DNA of 64,000 nt, taken from Magnetovibrio sp. Lineage in GTDB: Bacteria > Pseudomonadota > Alphaproteobacteria > Rhodospirillales > Casp-alpha2. The stretch is from the NCBI GenBank assembly GCA_002722175.1, contig PBKU01000050.1:124001-188000 (forward strand), read 5' to 3'. Position numbers and translations under genes: made by a program. Positions 17,548 to 28,942 of this stretch are shown here, in pieces. The notes below the pieces were generated by a model, which had not been told where the DNA came from, did not search any database, and saw only the letters and a program-made list of their open reading frames with translations. Positions within the stretch are counted from its first letter, which is position 1. The number at the start of each line of letters is the position of its first letter.

Positions 17548-18138
17548 CTATCTTTTTGACCACGCAGCCTGTCTTATCTGTGTTGCTGATAGACTTTTTT
17601 GAGGTACTAGCAGGAAGGTCCAGATTGGTGGTTTCATTTTTGCTAGCTTAATCGCTTTTTGGGCTGGAATGCGTTGATCCGCAAATATATTTGCAGCCAC
17701 GCTATTCAGTGCCTGTAAAGAATACGTAGGTCGCGCAAAAACAGCGACAGGCATAGTATAAAATATTGAGGCCCAACGTTCCCATTCCGAAATCTGTGAG
17801 AGGTTATCAGCGCCCATTAACCAAATAAATCTAAATTTTGGGTATTGTTTTATTATATGTTTCAATGTGTCAGCTGTATACTTTGTATTTATGATATCCT
17901 CGATCTCAGTTACGAGTATTCTAGGTTTATTTCTAGTCAAGTTTCTGGCTACCTCTATGCGTTCCTTTAGGGGAGCCATCTCTGTTAACAGTTTCATTGG
18001 ATTTTGGGGCGTTATGAGCCACCATACACGATTTAACCTTAAACGCCTTAAGGCCTGTTCACTAATATTCACGTGTCCTTCATGTGCTGGGTTGAAAGAC
18101 CCTCCCAAAAGGCCAACTCGGTAATTCTGGTAACTCAA
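17548..18138 (-). CDS. nadD: Nicotinate-nucleotide adenylyltransferase
   Basis: NadD joins nicotinate mononucleotide and ATP to deamido-NAD in NAD synthesis. The 196-residue product has the nucleotidyltransferase motif GGSFNPAHEGH (about residues 12-22), WWLITPQNPMK, WLMGADNLSQISEW, and the C-terminal SATQIRQ in place of the typical SSTxIR. It starts six bases after proA and precedes rsfS. Confidence 0.95.
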   Translation of the reverse strand: MSYQNYRVGLLGGSFNPAHEGHVNISEQALRRLRLNRVWWLITPQNPMKLLTEMAPLKERIEVARNLTRNKPRILVTEIEDIINTKYTADTLKHIIKQYPKFRFIWLMGADNLSQISEWERWASIFYTMPVAVFARPTYSLQALNSVAANIFADQRIPAQKAIKLAKMKPPIWTFLLVPQKSLSATQIRQAAWSKR

Positions 18139-18144
18139 TTTAGC

Positions 18145-19419
18145 TTACGGCCTCACTTGGCCGCTTCCTCGTACAAGATATTTCATGCTAGTGAGTTGTT
18201 GCAGGCCAACGGGGCCCCGTGCATGCAGTTTTCCGGTTCCTATGCCTATCTCTGCGCCCATTCCAAATTCTCCACCATCAGCAAATTGTGTTGACGTATT
18301 TACCATAACTATAGCGCTATCCACGCGCTTAAGAAAAGTTTCTGCTACCGTTTTGTTAGATGCGATAATGGAATCTGTATGCTGAGAACCGTGTTTTTCA
18401 ATATGCAAAAGCGCCTGTTCAATGCCGTCAACCTGGCGAACTGAGATGATATTGTCTAAGTACTCAGTATTCCAATCGCTATTCGTGGCTACCTTAATTC
18501 TAGAATCAAGTTTTGAGGTCATTATGTCTCCCCGGACTTCACACCCGGCTTCAATTAAGTCATCAAAAATCGAGGGTAAAACAGCTTTAGCAATAGATTT
18601 ATCAACTAACAAGGTTTCGGTAGCCCCGCAAATCCCAGGTCGGCGCATTTTAGCATTGAACGTAACTGAGCGAGCAATTTTTTGGTCTGCACTTTCATGG
18701 ATGTATGTATGACATAGTCCCTCAAGGTGCTTGAGTAGGGGTATTTTGCAATTAGAAGAAATTTTTTTTATAAGGGATTTGCCCCCGCGTGGTATCACAA
18801 GATCAATATAACAGTCTAAGCCCAATATCTCGTCAATTGCCAGGCGATCTTGTGTCGGCACCAGTTGGATTGAGTGTTCAGGGAGGCGAACGTTTTTCAA
18901 CGCAGAGTCAAAGCTTTTCATTATAGCATTACAGGAATGAAAGCTTTCAGTTCCACAACGAAGGATAGTCGCATTTCCAGCTTTAAGCCCTAATGCAGCA
19001 GCATCGACCGTAACATTTGGTCGTGACTCAAAAATCACACTGATAACACCTATTGGCGCTCGAACACATTGTATTGATAGGCCATTGGGTCGATCCCATT
19101 TTTCGATAATAGTGCCAACTGGATCGGTTAATTCTGCTATTTTAGTCAGGGTATTTGACATATCTATGATTCTGCTCTCATCTAAATACAAGCGATCGAG
19201 CATTGCGCCTGAAAGACCTCGCTTTTTTGCAGCGTTCATATCTTTAGCATTCTCAGCAAAAATGTATTTTTTGTTTTCATCAATGTAAGTTGCAGCTAAT
19301 TCTAAAACACGATTTTTTTCTTCGGTCGGGCTGCTGGCAAGCTTGATCGACGAGGTTTTCGCTTGTTTACCAATTAATTTAATTAGTGTTGGGATTTCAG
19401 ATTTTTTATATTTAGACAT
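18145..19419 (-). CDS. proA: Gamma-glutamyl phosphate reductase
   Basis: ProA reduces gamma-glutamyl phosphate to glutamate-5-semialdehyde with NADPH, the second step of proline synthesis. The 424-residue product carries the family motifs GVISVIFESRPNVTVDAAAL, VIPRGGKSLI, the catalytic cysteine in MRRPGICGATETLLV, and STQFADGGEFGMGAEIGIGT near the end. It lies three bases after proB. Confidence 0.96.
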   Translation of the reverse strand: MSKYKKSEIPTLIKLIGKQAKTSSIKLASSPTEEKNRVLELAATYIDENKKYIFAENAKDMNAAKKRGLSGAMLDRLYLDESRIIDMSNTLTKIAELTDPVGTIIEKWDRPNGLSIQCVRAPIGVISVIFESRPNVTVDAAALGLKAGNATILRCGTESFHSCNAIMKSFDSALKNVRLPEHSIQLVPTQDRLAIDEILGLDCYIDLVIPRGGKSLIKKISSNCKIPLLKHLEGLCHTYIHESADQKIARSVTFNAKMRRPGICGATETLLVDKSIAKAVLPSIFDDLIEAGCEVRGDIMTSKLDSRIKVATNSDWNTEYLDNIISVRQVDGIEQALLHIEKHGSQHTDSIIASNKTVAETFLKRVDSAIVMVNTSTQFADGGEFGMGAEIGIGTGKLHARGPVGLQQLTSMKYLVRGSGQVRP

Positions 19420-19422
19420 GAA

Positions 19423-20559
19423 TTATTCCTTGCTATCCATTAGGACCATATCATCTCGATGGATTAGTTCATCTCTCCCTCGGTAGCTTAGAAAAGCCTC
19501 AATCTGATGCGTTTTGTGTCCTTTAATAAGCTGAGCATCAGAGGAAGAATATGCAATTAAACCTCTTGCCAATTCCCCCCCGTTCATGGAGACAATAACT
19601 ACAGCATCGCCTTTTTGAAAGTTCCCATCAATCGATAGTACCCCCGCAGGTAACAGACTTTTTCCCAGTCTAAGAGCCCTCTCTGCTCCTTCATCAACTT
19701 TTATGATTCCCATTGGTTTTAGGGCCCCGGCAATCCAATTTTTACGCGCCCTTTTGGGATTTTGAGTTGGCGTAAACCACGTTCCTACATCTGGTTTTTC
19801 GAGTTTTTTTAGGGGGTTCATTTGATTGCCATTAGAAATCACCATTTTGGTTCCTGCACTCATACTAATGCGTGCGGCCTGAAGTTTTGTAACCATCCCC
19901 CCAGAGCCCTCTCTCGACGGCGTTTTGCTTGCCATAGCTTCAATTTTTTCTGAAATGTGCCCTTTAACGAGCTCAATTTTCTTTGCATTGGGGTTTATGC
20001 GTGGGTCCTCAGAAAATAATCCTGAAACGTTTGATAACAATACAAGAATATCAGCAGATACCATGGCTGAAACCCGGGCAGCTAAACGATCGTTGTCTCC
20101 AAAGCGAATTTCATCTGTTGCAACTGTATCATTTTCGTTAATCAATGGCACAGCGCCCAAGCGAAGAAGTGAATTCAAAGTATTTTTAGCGTTAATATAC
20201 CGTCTGCGACTCTCAGAGTCTGAAAGTGTTAGAAGGATTTGAGCTACGGTTAGATTATGTTTTTCTAACACTTCTTGATAGGCGTGTGCCAATCTAATCA
20301 TACCGATCGCGGCTGCTGCCTGCTTTTCGTCCAAGCGAAGTCGCATTTTTTGCATCGCCAAATATCGTTTTCCTAGGGCAATTGCTCCAGATGATACGAT
20401 AATAACTTCCTGTCCTCGTTCTTTCATCCTAGAAACATCTTGAGCAAATTTTTCTAACCAACTTTTGTATAGTTTTCCATCTTCTTCATCTACCAATAAT
20501 GCAGAGCCAACTTTAACTACCACTCGCTTCGCCGAGAGAATGTTTGTTGAATTATCCAT
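19423..20559 (-). CDS. proB: Glutamate 5-kinase with PUA domain
   Basis: ProB phosphorylates glutamate, the committed and usually proline-inhibited step of proline synthesis. The amino acid kinase domain (RVVVKVGSALL, VIIVSSGAIALG, INENDTVATDEIRFGDND, SGGMVTKLQAA) is followed by a C-terminal PUA domain (about residues 275-370) typical of bacterial ProB. A frame extension to a TTG at 20574 exists; ATG at 20559 gives an ordinary N-terminus and overlaps obgE by only eight bases, so it is preferred. Confidence 0.95.
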   Translation of the reverse strand: MDNSTNILSAKRVVVKVGSALLVDEEDGKLYKSWLEKFAQDVSRMKERGQEVIIVSSGAIALGKRYLAMQKMRLRLDEKQAAAAIGMIRLAHAYQEVLEKHNLTVAQILLTLSDSESRRRYINAKNTLNSLLRLGAVPLINENDTVATDEIRFGDNDRLAARVSAMVSADILVLLSNVSGLFSEDPRINPNAKKIELVKGHISEKIEAMASKTPSREGSGGMVTKLQAARISMSAGTKMVISNGNQMNPLKKLEKPDVGTWFTPTQNPKRARKNWIAGALKPMGIIKVDEGAERALRLGKSLLPAGVLSIDGNFQKGDAVVIVSMNGGELARGLIAYSSSDAQLIKGHKTHQIEAFLSYRGRDELIHRDDMVLMDSKE

Positions 20560-21595
20560 GGCCCGTCTGTTCAATGTTAGCAGATATTTTTTTTAAGCAC
20601 TCAGCACTCTTGTTACATATTATCTTATACGTTTCCCGGATTAGTGTATCTAGTCCTGTTTGGGAAAAAGAAGATAACATTATTACCCTTTTCCCAGTAG
20701 CTTCCTGAAGAGATATTTTTTTTTCAATTGAGGTGTTTTTTGTTAGAGCGTCACATTTACTGATTGCGATTATTTCTTTTTTTTCCGGCACTCCTGCGCC
20801 ATATCCCGCTAGTTCATCCCGTACAACATAATAAGCTTGAATTATATCATTGTTTGTACCATCGACTAAATGAATAAGGACATTGCAACGTTCCGCGTGC
20901 CCAAGAAAACGGGTGCCAAGACCATATCCAGCACTTGCACCTTCGATAATTCCTGGAAGGTCCGCAATCAAAAATTCATTGTCTTGGAAAAATGCAACAC
21001 CTAAATTAGGGTGCAGCGTTGTAAAGGGATAATCGCCAATTTTTGGGTGGGCCCGGCTAACCATTGAAAGCAACGTGGATTTCCCAGCGTTTGGGAAACC
21101 AATAATTCCAGCGTCAGCAATTAACTTCAACCTCAGCCATACCCAGAGTTCCTTTCCAGGGAAACCTGGTTTAGCCTTACGTGGAGCTTGGTTGATGGAA
21201 GATTTGAAATGGGAGTTCCCAAAACCTCCTGCTCCTCCGTTCAACAAGATTAATTTTTGACCCACTTCCGTAAAATCAAGTAAAACGCTTTTCTTATCTT
21301 CATCAAGGATTTGGGTGCCAACTGGAATCTTAATTAACTGATCTGCTCCCCGAGGCCCAGAGCGATTCCTTCCCATTCCATCGGTTCCGCGTTTTGCTTT
21401 AAAGTGTTGTTTGTATCGGAAATCAATTAAAGTATTCAAGCCATCAACACATTCAAAAATTATATCTCCGCCACGTCCACCATCCCCCCCATCTGGACCA
21501 CCAAACTCAACAAATTTTTCTCTTCGGAAGCCTATGCACCCATCACCTCCGTCGCCACTTTTTAAATAGATTTTTGCTTCATCAAGAAATTTCAT
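20552..21595 (-). CDS. obgE: Obg family GTPase
   Basis: ObgE is an essential GTPase that acts late in 50S assembly and in stress signalling. The 347-residue product has the glycine-rich Obg fold (residues 1-158, many GGDGG turns) and a G domain with G1 GFPNAGKST (about 166-174), G3 DLPGIIEGAS and G4 ISKCD. The variable C-terminal tail is short. It follows rplU and rpmA, the conserved ribosomal order, and is separated from rpmA by a hairpin. Confidence 0.96.
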   Translation of the reverse strand: MKFLDEAKIYLKSGDGGDGCIGFRREKFVEFGGPDGGDGGRGGDIIFECVDGLNTLIDFRYKQHFKAKRGTDGMGRNRSGPRGADQLIKIPVGTQILDEDKKSVLLDFTEVGQKLILLNGGAGGFGNSHFKSSINQAPRKAKPGFPGKELWVWLRLKLIADAGIIGFPNAGKSTLLSMVSRAHPKIGDYPFTTLHPNLGVAFFQDNEFLIADLPGIIEGASAGYGLGTRFLGHAERCNVLIHLVDGTNNDIIQAYYVVRDELAGYGAGVPEKKEIIAISKCDALTKNTSIEKKISLQEATGKRVIMLSSFSQTGLDTLIRETYKIICNKSAECLKKISANIEQTGHG

Positions 21596-21616
21596 TTTAT
21601 TTCAGTCAAACAAAAC

Positions 21617-21640
21617 AGGGGAATGGATAGCCATTCCCCT
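21617..21640 (-). terminator. Hairpin between rpmA and obgE, terminator or attenuator
   Basis: A perfect 10-bp inverted repeat (AGGGGAATGG and CCATTCCCCT, 4-base loop) lies 27 bases past the rpmA stop on the minus strand and is followed there by GTTTTGTTTG. It has the form of an intrinsic terminator with an imperfect U tract. It probably lets ribosomal protein mRNA exceed obgE mRNA by partial termination. Confidence 0.75.
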
Positions 21641-21667
21641 ACATGCAAGACATATCAACCCTGTTTT

Positions 21668-21925
21668 CTAATTTTTGGGCTCAACCGAAACAAACATTCG
21701 ACCGCCGGCTTTCTTTCTAAATTTAACAGTTCCCTCAATTTTGGCAAATATTGTGTGGTCTTTTCCAATGCCCACTCCATTGCCTGGATGCGATTTAGTG
21801 CCACGTTGACGAATAATAATATTACCAGGGGTCACAGATTCACCGCCAAACCTCTTAACACCCAACCTTCGGCCAGCTGAATCACGGCCATTTCTTGAAC
21901 TTCCCCCTGCCTTTTTATGGGCCAC
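21668..21925 (-). CDS. rpmA: 50S ribosomal protein L27
   Basis: L27 sits near the peptidyl transferase centre, its N-terminus reaching the P-site tRNA. The 85-residue product begins [16 protein letters not shown] and continues LGVKRFGGE and [11 protein letters not shown], as in the family. It begins right at Met-Ala-His-Lys-Lys without the cleavable N-terminal extension known in some Firmicutes. It lies five bases after rplU. Confidence 0.98.
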   Translation of the reverse strand: MAHKKAGGSSRNGRDSAGRRLGVKRFGGESVTPGNIIIRQRGTKSHPGNGVGIGKDHTIFAKIEGTVKFRKKAGGRMFVSVEPKN

Positions 21926-21930
21926 AGATA

Positions 21931-22545
21931 TTACTCCTCATTTTTACTCTTCTTATTCGGTTGTTTCCCTTTAGGAAGTTTTTTTACTGAAGACTTTTGC
22001 GCGGGCTTAGTGTTTTTTGTCGCTGTTTTTTTGTCTATAGTCCTGCTCTTAGGCGAGGCTTTAGGTGTTGTAGCCCCAGTAACTGTTTTACCAGATGGTG
22101 GCAATTGGCGAGAAGTAGCTTTTCCCTTTGAAGTTTTTATTTTTTCTGTTTTTTTCGGGTGACCTTGCTTTTTAGCCTTATTTGAATGAGGCTTCTCGTG
22201 TTGGGTTTCTTTCTTTTTTATAACTGCACCTGTGGGGCTCACGCCTACGATTTTTAGTACACTATAGTCTTGGCAATGCCCTTTTTTACGCCTGTAATTT
22301 TTCCGCCTGAGTTTTTTAAAAACAATTATTTTTTTACCGCGGGTTTGTTTTAATATTTCAGCAAATACTTTAGCTTTTTCAATATTTGGCCTGCCAATGG
22401 TTGTATTTTTTTTGTCATCGCCAATAACAAGAACATCGGTTAGTGCAATAGTATCACCTGGTGATCCAACTAACTTTTCAACAGTAATAATTGAATCTTT
22501 CTCGACTCGGTATTGTTTTCCGCCGGTTTTTACTATTGCAAACAT
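21931..22545 (-). CDS. rplU: 50S ribosomal protein L21 with long basic C-terminal extension
   Basis: The first ~103 residues are L21, a 23S rRNA-binding structural protein of the large subunit: [14 protein letters not shown] at the start, [20 protein letters not shown] in the middle and VLKIVGV at the end of the core. Usual bacterial L21 stops near here. This protein continues for about 100 residues of low complexity rich in Lys, Thr, Ser, Pro and Gln, with net positive charge and no hydrophobic core. Extended L21 tails are known in Alphaproteobacteria, often richer in Ala and Glu; this one is unusually long and basic. It heads the rplU-rpmA-obgE run. Confidence 0.96.
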   Translation of the reverse strand: MFAIVKTGGKQYRVEKDSIITVEKLVGSPGDTIALTDVLVIGDDKKNTTIGRPNIEKAKVFAEILKQTRGKKIIVFKKLRRKNYRRKKGHCQDYSVLKIVGVSPTGAVIKKKETQHEKPHSNKAKKQGHPKKTEKIKTSKGKATSRQLPPSGKTVTGATTPKASPKSRTIDKKTATKNTKPAQKSSVKKLPKGKQPNKKSKNEE

Positions 22546-22626
22546 ATTCGTTCCAAACTTAATATCTTCAACTTAATCAAGCGACCACGTAATCAATAGA
22601 GTAAAAAGGATTCTTTGAGAGCCGGA

Positions 22627-22654
22627 AATATACTATCCGTTTCCTTGTTGTCAA
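22627..22654 (-). promoter_or_regulatory. Predicted sigma-70 promoter of rplU-rpmA-obgE
   Basis: On the minus strand there is a perfect -35 box TTGACA (22649-22654), a 16-base spacer and TATATT as -10 (22627-22632). It lies about 80 bases upstream of the rplU ATG and downstream of the queF stop, so it fits the head of the ribosomal protein operon. Confidence 0.7.
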
Positions 22655-22725
22655 CGTTCGAGAATCTGTTTTATGAGCTATCCAAATAAATATGCATAGA
22701 AGTAAACGAGCGTTATTTCTATATT

Positions 22726-23250
22726 TTAGTTTTTTCGGCCACTGTAAATCGATATTTCTTGTGGCGGCAGCCAAACAGCACTAGGGGGCTCCCCCGTTTG
22801 ATAAAATATATCTATGGGTATGCCCCCCCGTGGGTACCAGTACCCGCCTATTCGTAGCCAATGAGGTTCCATTTCACGTGTGAGCCGTTTTGCAATCTTG
22901 ACCGTACAATCTTCATGGAAGGCCGCATAATTTCTAAAGGAATTAAGGTAAAGTTTTAGCGATTTGCTTTCTACGATTGTTTTTTCAGGTATATAATCAA
23001 TTATAAAACAAGCAAAATCAGGTTGGCCTGTAACTGGGCATAATGACGTAAATTCTGGGCAGGTGAATCTGATTAGATACTTTCGATCTGAATGAGGGTT
23101 AACAACAAATTCTAAAGATGCTTCATCTGGCGAGGAGGGGAGTGTTGATTGCCCTCCTAGTTTAGTTAGAGTTTTATAATTTTCTTCTTTCACAGCATGT
23201 TCCTTCAACTGTTTGGTTGGTGTGCAAAATGGGTTCCTCCAACACATCAT
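22726..23250 (-). CDS. queF: NADPH-dependent 7-cyano-7-deazaguanine reductase
   Basis: QueF reduces the nitrile preQ0 to the amine preQ1 in queuosine synthesis. This is the short type I form (174 residues). The nucleophilic Cys71 lies in [14 protein letters not shown], and the QueF signature [12 protein letters not shown] follows at about residue 94; FHEDC and GGIPIDIFY are also conserved. It is the last of three same-strand queuosine genes, 34 bases after tgt. Confidence 0.96.
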   Translation of the reverse strand: MMCWRNPFCTPTKQLKEHAVKEENYKTLTKLGGQSTLPSSPDEASLEFVVNPHSDRKYLIRFTCPEFTSLCPVTGQPDFACFIIDYIPEKTIVESKSLKLYLNSFRNYAAFHEDCTVKIAKRLTREMEPHWLRIGGYWYPRGGIPIDIFYQTGEPPSAVWLPPQEISIYSGRKN

Positions 23251-23284
23251 TTTTCAAAAGATAAAATTCTTGTAGCTTTAACGT

Positions 23285-25481
<2,197 letters not shown>

Positions 25482-25719
25482 TACTTCCTCTGGTGTCGTT
25501 TGGTTTAAGTATTGATATTGCACCGTATATCTTTCCTCAAAAATCGATAACTGATTGCAGGCCATTGATCCTGCACAAGCTTTATTGCTTGCCAATATTT
25601 CTTAATGGGAAAATGGTTTTCATTCATACTTTTTATTTGTAAAGAAATTAATTGTAAAGAAACGATAGTTGCTATGTGGCAGAGAAAAGCTTCATGGTAC
25701 TTTGGATTGGGGAACAAGT

Positions 25720-27816
25720 ATGAAAATCATGCCACCTGTAGCTAGAAAAAAGAAATATAACAGCACTTTTCATGGTGACGGCCGAACAGACAACTATGCT
25801 TGGTTGAAGGGTGAAAACTGGCACTCAATTATCAACAATCCGTCAAGCTTAAAACCAGACATTCGAGAATACCTGATTGCAGAGAATGTGTATACAGATC
25901 AGATGATGTCAGATACTGAGCAATTGCAATCTAACATATATAAAGAGATCAGGTCCCGAATAAAAGAAAATGACGTTACGGTGCCAGTTATTGATGGGGA
26001 CTACAGTTACTATCAGCGCTATGAAGAAGGAGGGGAGCACCCGATATATTGTCAGCAAGAGAATGAGACTGGAATTGAGACAATCCTCCTTGATGGGAAT
26101 GAAGAAGCCCAGGGAACTGATTTCTTTGATATAGGCTTTTGTCACTATTCGCCAAATCACAAGTTTGTCGCATTTGGGGTTGATGTGAAAGGTTCGGAAA
26201 AATTTTCTCTTCGAGCACGTGAAATTGAAACGGGAGAAGAGATCATCGCGCGATTAGAAAATGTTGGATCGGATTTAGTTTGGTTACCAGATTCAAAATC
26301 GTTCCTTTACGTATGCGTTGATCAGAACCATCGACCAGCAAGTATATGGCAATGTTTTCTGGGGGGCGCTGGTGAAAAACATAAGAAATTGTACGAAGAA
26401 ACTAACCCGCAATATTTTTTAGAAATGAGATTGACCGAGGACCGTCGTTTCATAGTGATTAATAGTTATGATCACGTTACATCAGAGATAAGTTTGCTTA
26501 ATACAGGCCACCCTGAAAATGGGCTTTCTTTAATTTTTCCACGTGAAACAGGAACAAAATATATAGTTTCAACTCACGCAGAGCACTTAATTGCATTAAC
26601 AAATTGTGATGGGGCAGAAGACTTTAAGATCATTCAGGTCCCAATTAGTAAGGATAATTTTACAAGAAGTAGTGATCTAGTCCCGCACGAAAGTGGTCGG
26701 TTGATTCTAAAAATGCAGTTATTTCAGAAATTTCTTGTTAGGCTTGAATATTGGAATGCTCTTCCCCGGGTAATTGTAAGAGAGTGGGAAACTGGGGAAG
26801 AGTTTGAGCTAGAAGTTTCTGGGGAAGCATATTCACTTGAGTTAAATATTACCAGCCAATATTTTTCAAATATATTGCGTTTTTCATATTCTTCTCCAAG
26901 CATACCAACGGAGATATTTGACTTCGACATGCATACGCGACTGAAGACCATTAGGAAAACTCAAGAAATTCCATGTGGATATAACAAAAAAAACTATAGC
27001 ACGAGACGTCTTTTTGCGCAGGCGGATGACGGTGAGTTAATCCCTGTTACGTTACTCTATCGGAATGATGCTCCGCGAGATGGTAGTGCGCCATTACTTT
27101 TATACGCTTATGGGGCTTATGGTCTTGATGTACCTGCTTCTTTTTCAGCTAAAAGAATCTCGTTAATTGACCGAGGCTTTATTTTTGCAATTGCTCATGT
27201 CAGAGGAGGCATAGAAAAGGGGTATCGATGGTATAAGGAGGGCAAATTAGATAAAAAGCATAACACTTTCAGTGACTTTATTTCAGTAGCCAATATGCTT
27301 ATAAAAAGGGGATTTACACGGTATGGTTATATCACAGCACACGGTGGGAGTGCTGGTGGTATGTTGATAGGAGTGACACTTAATCAGAATCCGGATATTT
27401 TGAAAGCAGCTATTGCGGAAGTTCCTTTTGTAGATGTTTTAAACACTATGTGTGATGCCTCGTTACCTCTTACCCCGATAGAATGGAAAGAGTGGGGTGA
27501 TCCAATTAACAAAACAGCAGACTATTTTCGGTTGTTAGGCTACTCGCCATATGAAAACGTGCGACAAAAAAATTACCCTAATATATTGGTTACTGCCGGG
27601 CTAACTGATCCGCGTGTTACATATTGGGAGCCTGCGAAGTGGGTTGCAAAACTTCGGGCTTTTAAGCGCGACAGAAACATATTAATTCTTAAGACGAATA
27701 TGGCCGCAGGCCATTCTGGTTCGCCCGGTCGCTTTGACCGATTGAAAGAGACAGCGTTTAACTATGCATTTCTATTGAAGATATATGGGAAAATGAAAGA
27801 CGGCGATTGTTGCTAA
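25720..27816 (+). CDS. Oligopeptidase B (S9 prolyl oligopeptidase family)
   Basis: A cytoplasmic serine peptidase that cuts short peptides after Arg or Lys. The 698-residue product has an N-terminal beta-propeller half and a C-terminal alpha/beta hydrolase with Ser544 in GGSAGG, Asp630 in the family-typical DPRVTYWEPAKW, and His665 in AAGHSG. Upstream in-frame codons run back to a TTG at 25669, but ATG at 25720 follows GGGGA and starts where homologues do. It is divergent from queA and followed by hsp20 after 174 bases. The preference for basic residues is inferred from family. Confidence 0.92.
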   Translation: MKIMPPVARKKKYNSTFHGDGRTDNYAWLKGENWHSIINNPSSLKPDIREYLIAENVYTDQMMSDTEQLQSNIYKEIRSRIKENDVTVPVIDGDYSYYQRYEEGGEHPIYCQQENETGIETILLDGNEEAQGTDFFDIGFCHYSPNHKFVAFGVDVKGSEKFSLRAREIETGEEIIARLENVGSDLVWLPDSKSFLYVCVDQNHRPASIWQCFLGGAGEKHKKLYEETNPQYFLEMRLTEDRRFIVINSYDHVTSEISLLNTGHPENGLSLIFPRETGTKYIVSTHAEHLIALTNCDGAEDFKIIQVPISKDNFTRSSDLVPHESGRLILKMQLFQKFLVRLEYWNALPRVIVREWETGEEFELEVSGEAYSLELNITSQYFSNILRFSYSSPSIPTEIFDFDMHTRLKTIRKTQEIPCGYNKKNYSTRRLFAQADDGELIPVTLLYRNDAPRDGSAPLLLYAYGAYGLDVPASFSAKRISLIDRGFIFAIAHVRGGIEKGYRWYKEGKLDKKHNTFSDFISVANMLIKRGFTRYGYITAHGGSAGGMLIGVTLNQNPDILKAAIAEVPFVDVLNTMCDASLPLTPIEWKEWGDPINKTADYFRLLGYSPYENVRQKNYPNILVTAGLTDPRVTYWEPAKWVAKLRAFKRDRNILILKTNMAAGHSGSPGRFDRLKETAFNYAFLLKIYGKMKDGDCC

Positions 27817-27880
27817 TAATTAAAACAAAAATATCTTTCTTTTTAAATTGATATTATAAAGGCGGCTTTAATTAGTTGCA

Positions 27881-27909
27881 TTGACTTTTGCTAGGTTTCT
27901 CCTAATTAT
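27881..27909 (+). promoter_or_regulatory. Possible promoter of the hsp20 gene
   Basis: TTGACT (27881-27886) is followed after 16-17 bases by TAATTA/AATTAT (27903-27909). A transcript from here would have a leader of roughly 75 bases containing the two hairpins described below. No good sigma-32 match was seen. Confidence 0.4.
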
Positions 27910-27944
27910 GCCTGTAATACCTTACTGGCGTTGGTTTTAGGTGG

Positions 27945-27993
27945 AGAGTGTTTAGGAGGTGTCTAGGAATACTCTAATCCATTCAGGAGAATG
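27945..27993 (+). promoter_or_regulatory. Structured 5' leader of hsp20, candidate RNA thermometer
   Basis: Two stem-loops can form directly before and over the start of the small heat shock gene. The first pairs AGAGTGTT (27945-27952) with AATACTCT (27968-27975), one G-U included. The second pairs CATTC (27980-27984) with GAATG (27989-27993), which includes the ATG, and leaves the ribosome-site AGGA in a four-base loop. A short stem hiding the ribosome site and start codon is what heat-opened thermometers in small heat shock genes look like. It is not a recognisable ROSE element. Confidence 0.45.
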
Positions 27994-28467
27994 CCTGTGA
28001 CCCGTATGTCTATTTTTGATAGTCCACTTCTGTTAGGTTTTGATCATTTTGAGAGAGTGCTCGATCGTGCAACAAAAAATTCGGCGGAAGGTTACCCTCC
28101 CTATAACATTGAGCAAACTAGCGAAAATTCACTAAGAATTACTCTTGCTGTAGCTGGCTTTGTGATGGAAGACCTTAGTGTTGCTGTTGAAGATAACCAA
28201 CTAGTTATTCGCGGGAAAAATATAGATAACAAGGATAATCGGGTTTTTATTCATCGGGGTATAGCTACCCGTCAATTTCAACGCAGCTTTGTTTTGGCCG
28301 AGGGGATAGAGGTCATTTGTGCCAATCTTGATAATGGGCTTCTCAATGTTGATTTAGAGCGCACCGTTCCAGAACCAGAAATCAAGAAAATTGAGATACA
28401 AACGACCAATGCAAAAGAAAAGGGTAGAAAAGCGGTAGAAACGATAGATGTTGAGCCAGGAGATTAG
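27991..28467 (+). CDS. Small heat shock protein, Hsp20/IbpA family
   Basis: A 158-residue ATP-independent chaperone that holds unfolding proteins for DnaK/ClpB. The alpha-crystallin domain spans about residues 28-130: YPPYNIEQTSENSLRITLAVAGF, then DNQLVIRGK, and ARxFxxSF-like ATRQFQRSFVLAEGI, ending with GLLNVDLERTVPEPEIKKIEI, where the usual I-x-I tail motif is replaced by KIEI. The 5' region holds a candidate thermometer. It converges on ptsN with ten bases between stop codons. Confidence 0.95.
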   Translation: MPVTRMSIFDSPLLLGFDHFERVLDRATKNSAEGYPPYNIEQTSENSLRITLAVAGFVMEDLSVAVEDNQLVIRGKNIDNKDNRVFIHRGIATRQFQRSFVLAEGIEVICANLDNGLLNVDLERTVPEPEIKKIEIQTTNAKEKGRKAVETIDVEPGD

Positions 28468-28477
28468 GCAAGATAAA

Positions 28478-28942
28478 CTAGGCGGCTTGATATTCCTGGG
28501 GGGTTGTCAGGATGGCAAATATTCCGTCTGCACTCTCAGTGCCGCGAAGTTTCTTGCAAATGTCTTGATCACGAAGCAAGCGTGCAACGAGTGCCAATGC
28601 CTTTAGGTGGTCCGTTCCAGCATGAATAGGAGCCAATAGCATGAATATCAAATCGACAGGCTGCTGGTCAATTGCTTGAAAATCTATTGGACGGCCTAAC
28701 CTTGCAAATAGGCCGTGCAAACTATTCAATTGGGGTACTTTCCCATGGGGGATCGCAATAAAATTACCAACACCCGTAGTCCCAAGTCGTTCACGTTCCA
28801 TAATTGTTTCAAAGACGACCCGCTCCTTAATGCCTGTTATATTTTCCGCGAGGCGAGACAGTTCCTGTAAAGCCTGTTTCTTGCTAGTGACTTTCAGGTT
28901 TTCTATAATTCCTTCAGTGGCTAAGAGATCGGAGATCTCCAT
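28478..28942 (-). CDS. ptsN: PTS IIA-like nitrogen regulatory protein
   Basis: PtsN (EIIA-Ntr) is the terminal phosphate acceptor of the nitrogen PTS and regulates rather than transports; targets in other bacteria include potassium uptake and the stringent response. The 154-residue product has the phosphorylated His66 in IAIPHGKVP, preceded by ERERLGTTGVGN, and ends with the usual helix region. It lies downstream of rpoN as in other Proteobacteria, but the hpf gene normally between them is absent. Confidence 0.95.
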   Translation of the reverse strand: MEISDLLATEGIIENLKVTSKKQALQELSRLAENITGIKERVVFETIMERERLGTTGVGNFIAIPHGKVPQLNSLHGLFARLGRPIDFQAIDQQPVDLIFMLLAPIHAGTDHLKALALVARLLRDQDICKKLRGTESADGIFAILTTPQEYQAA

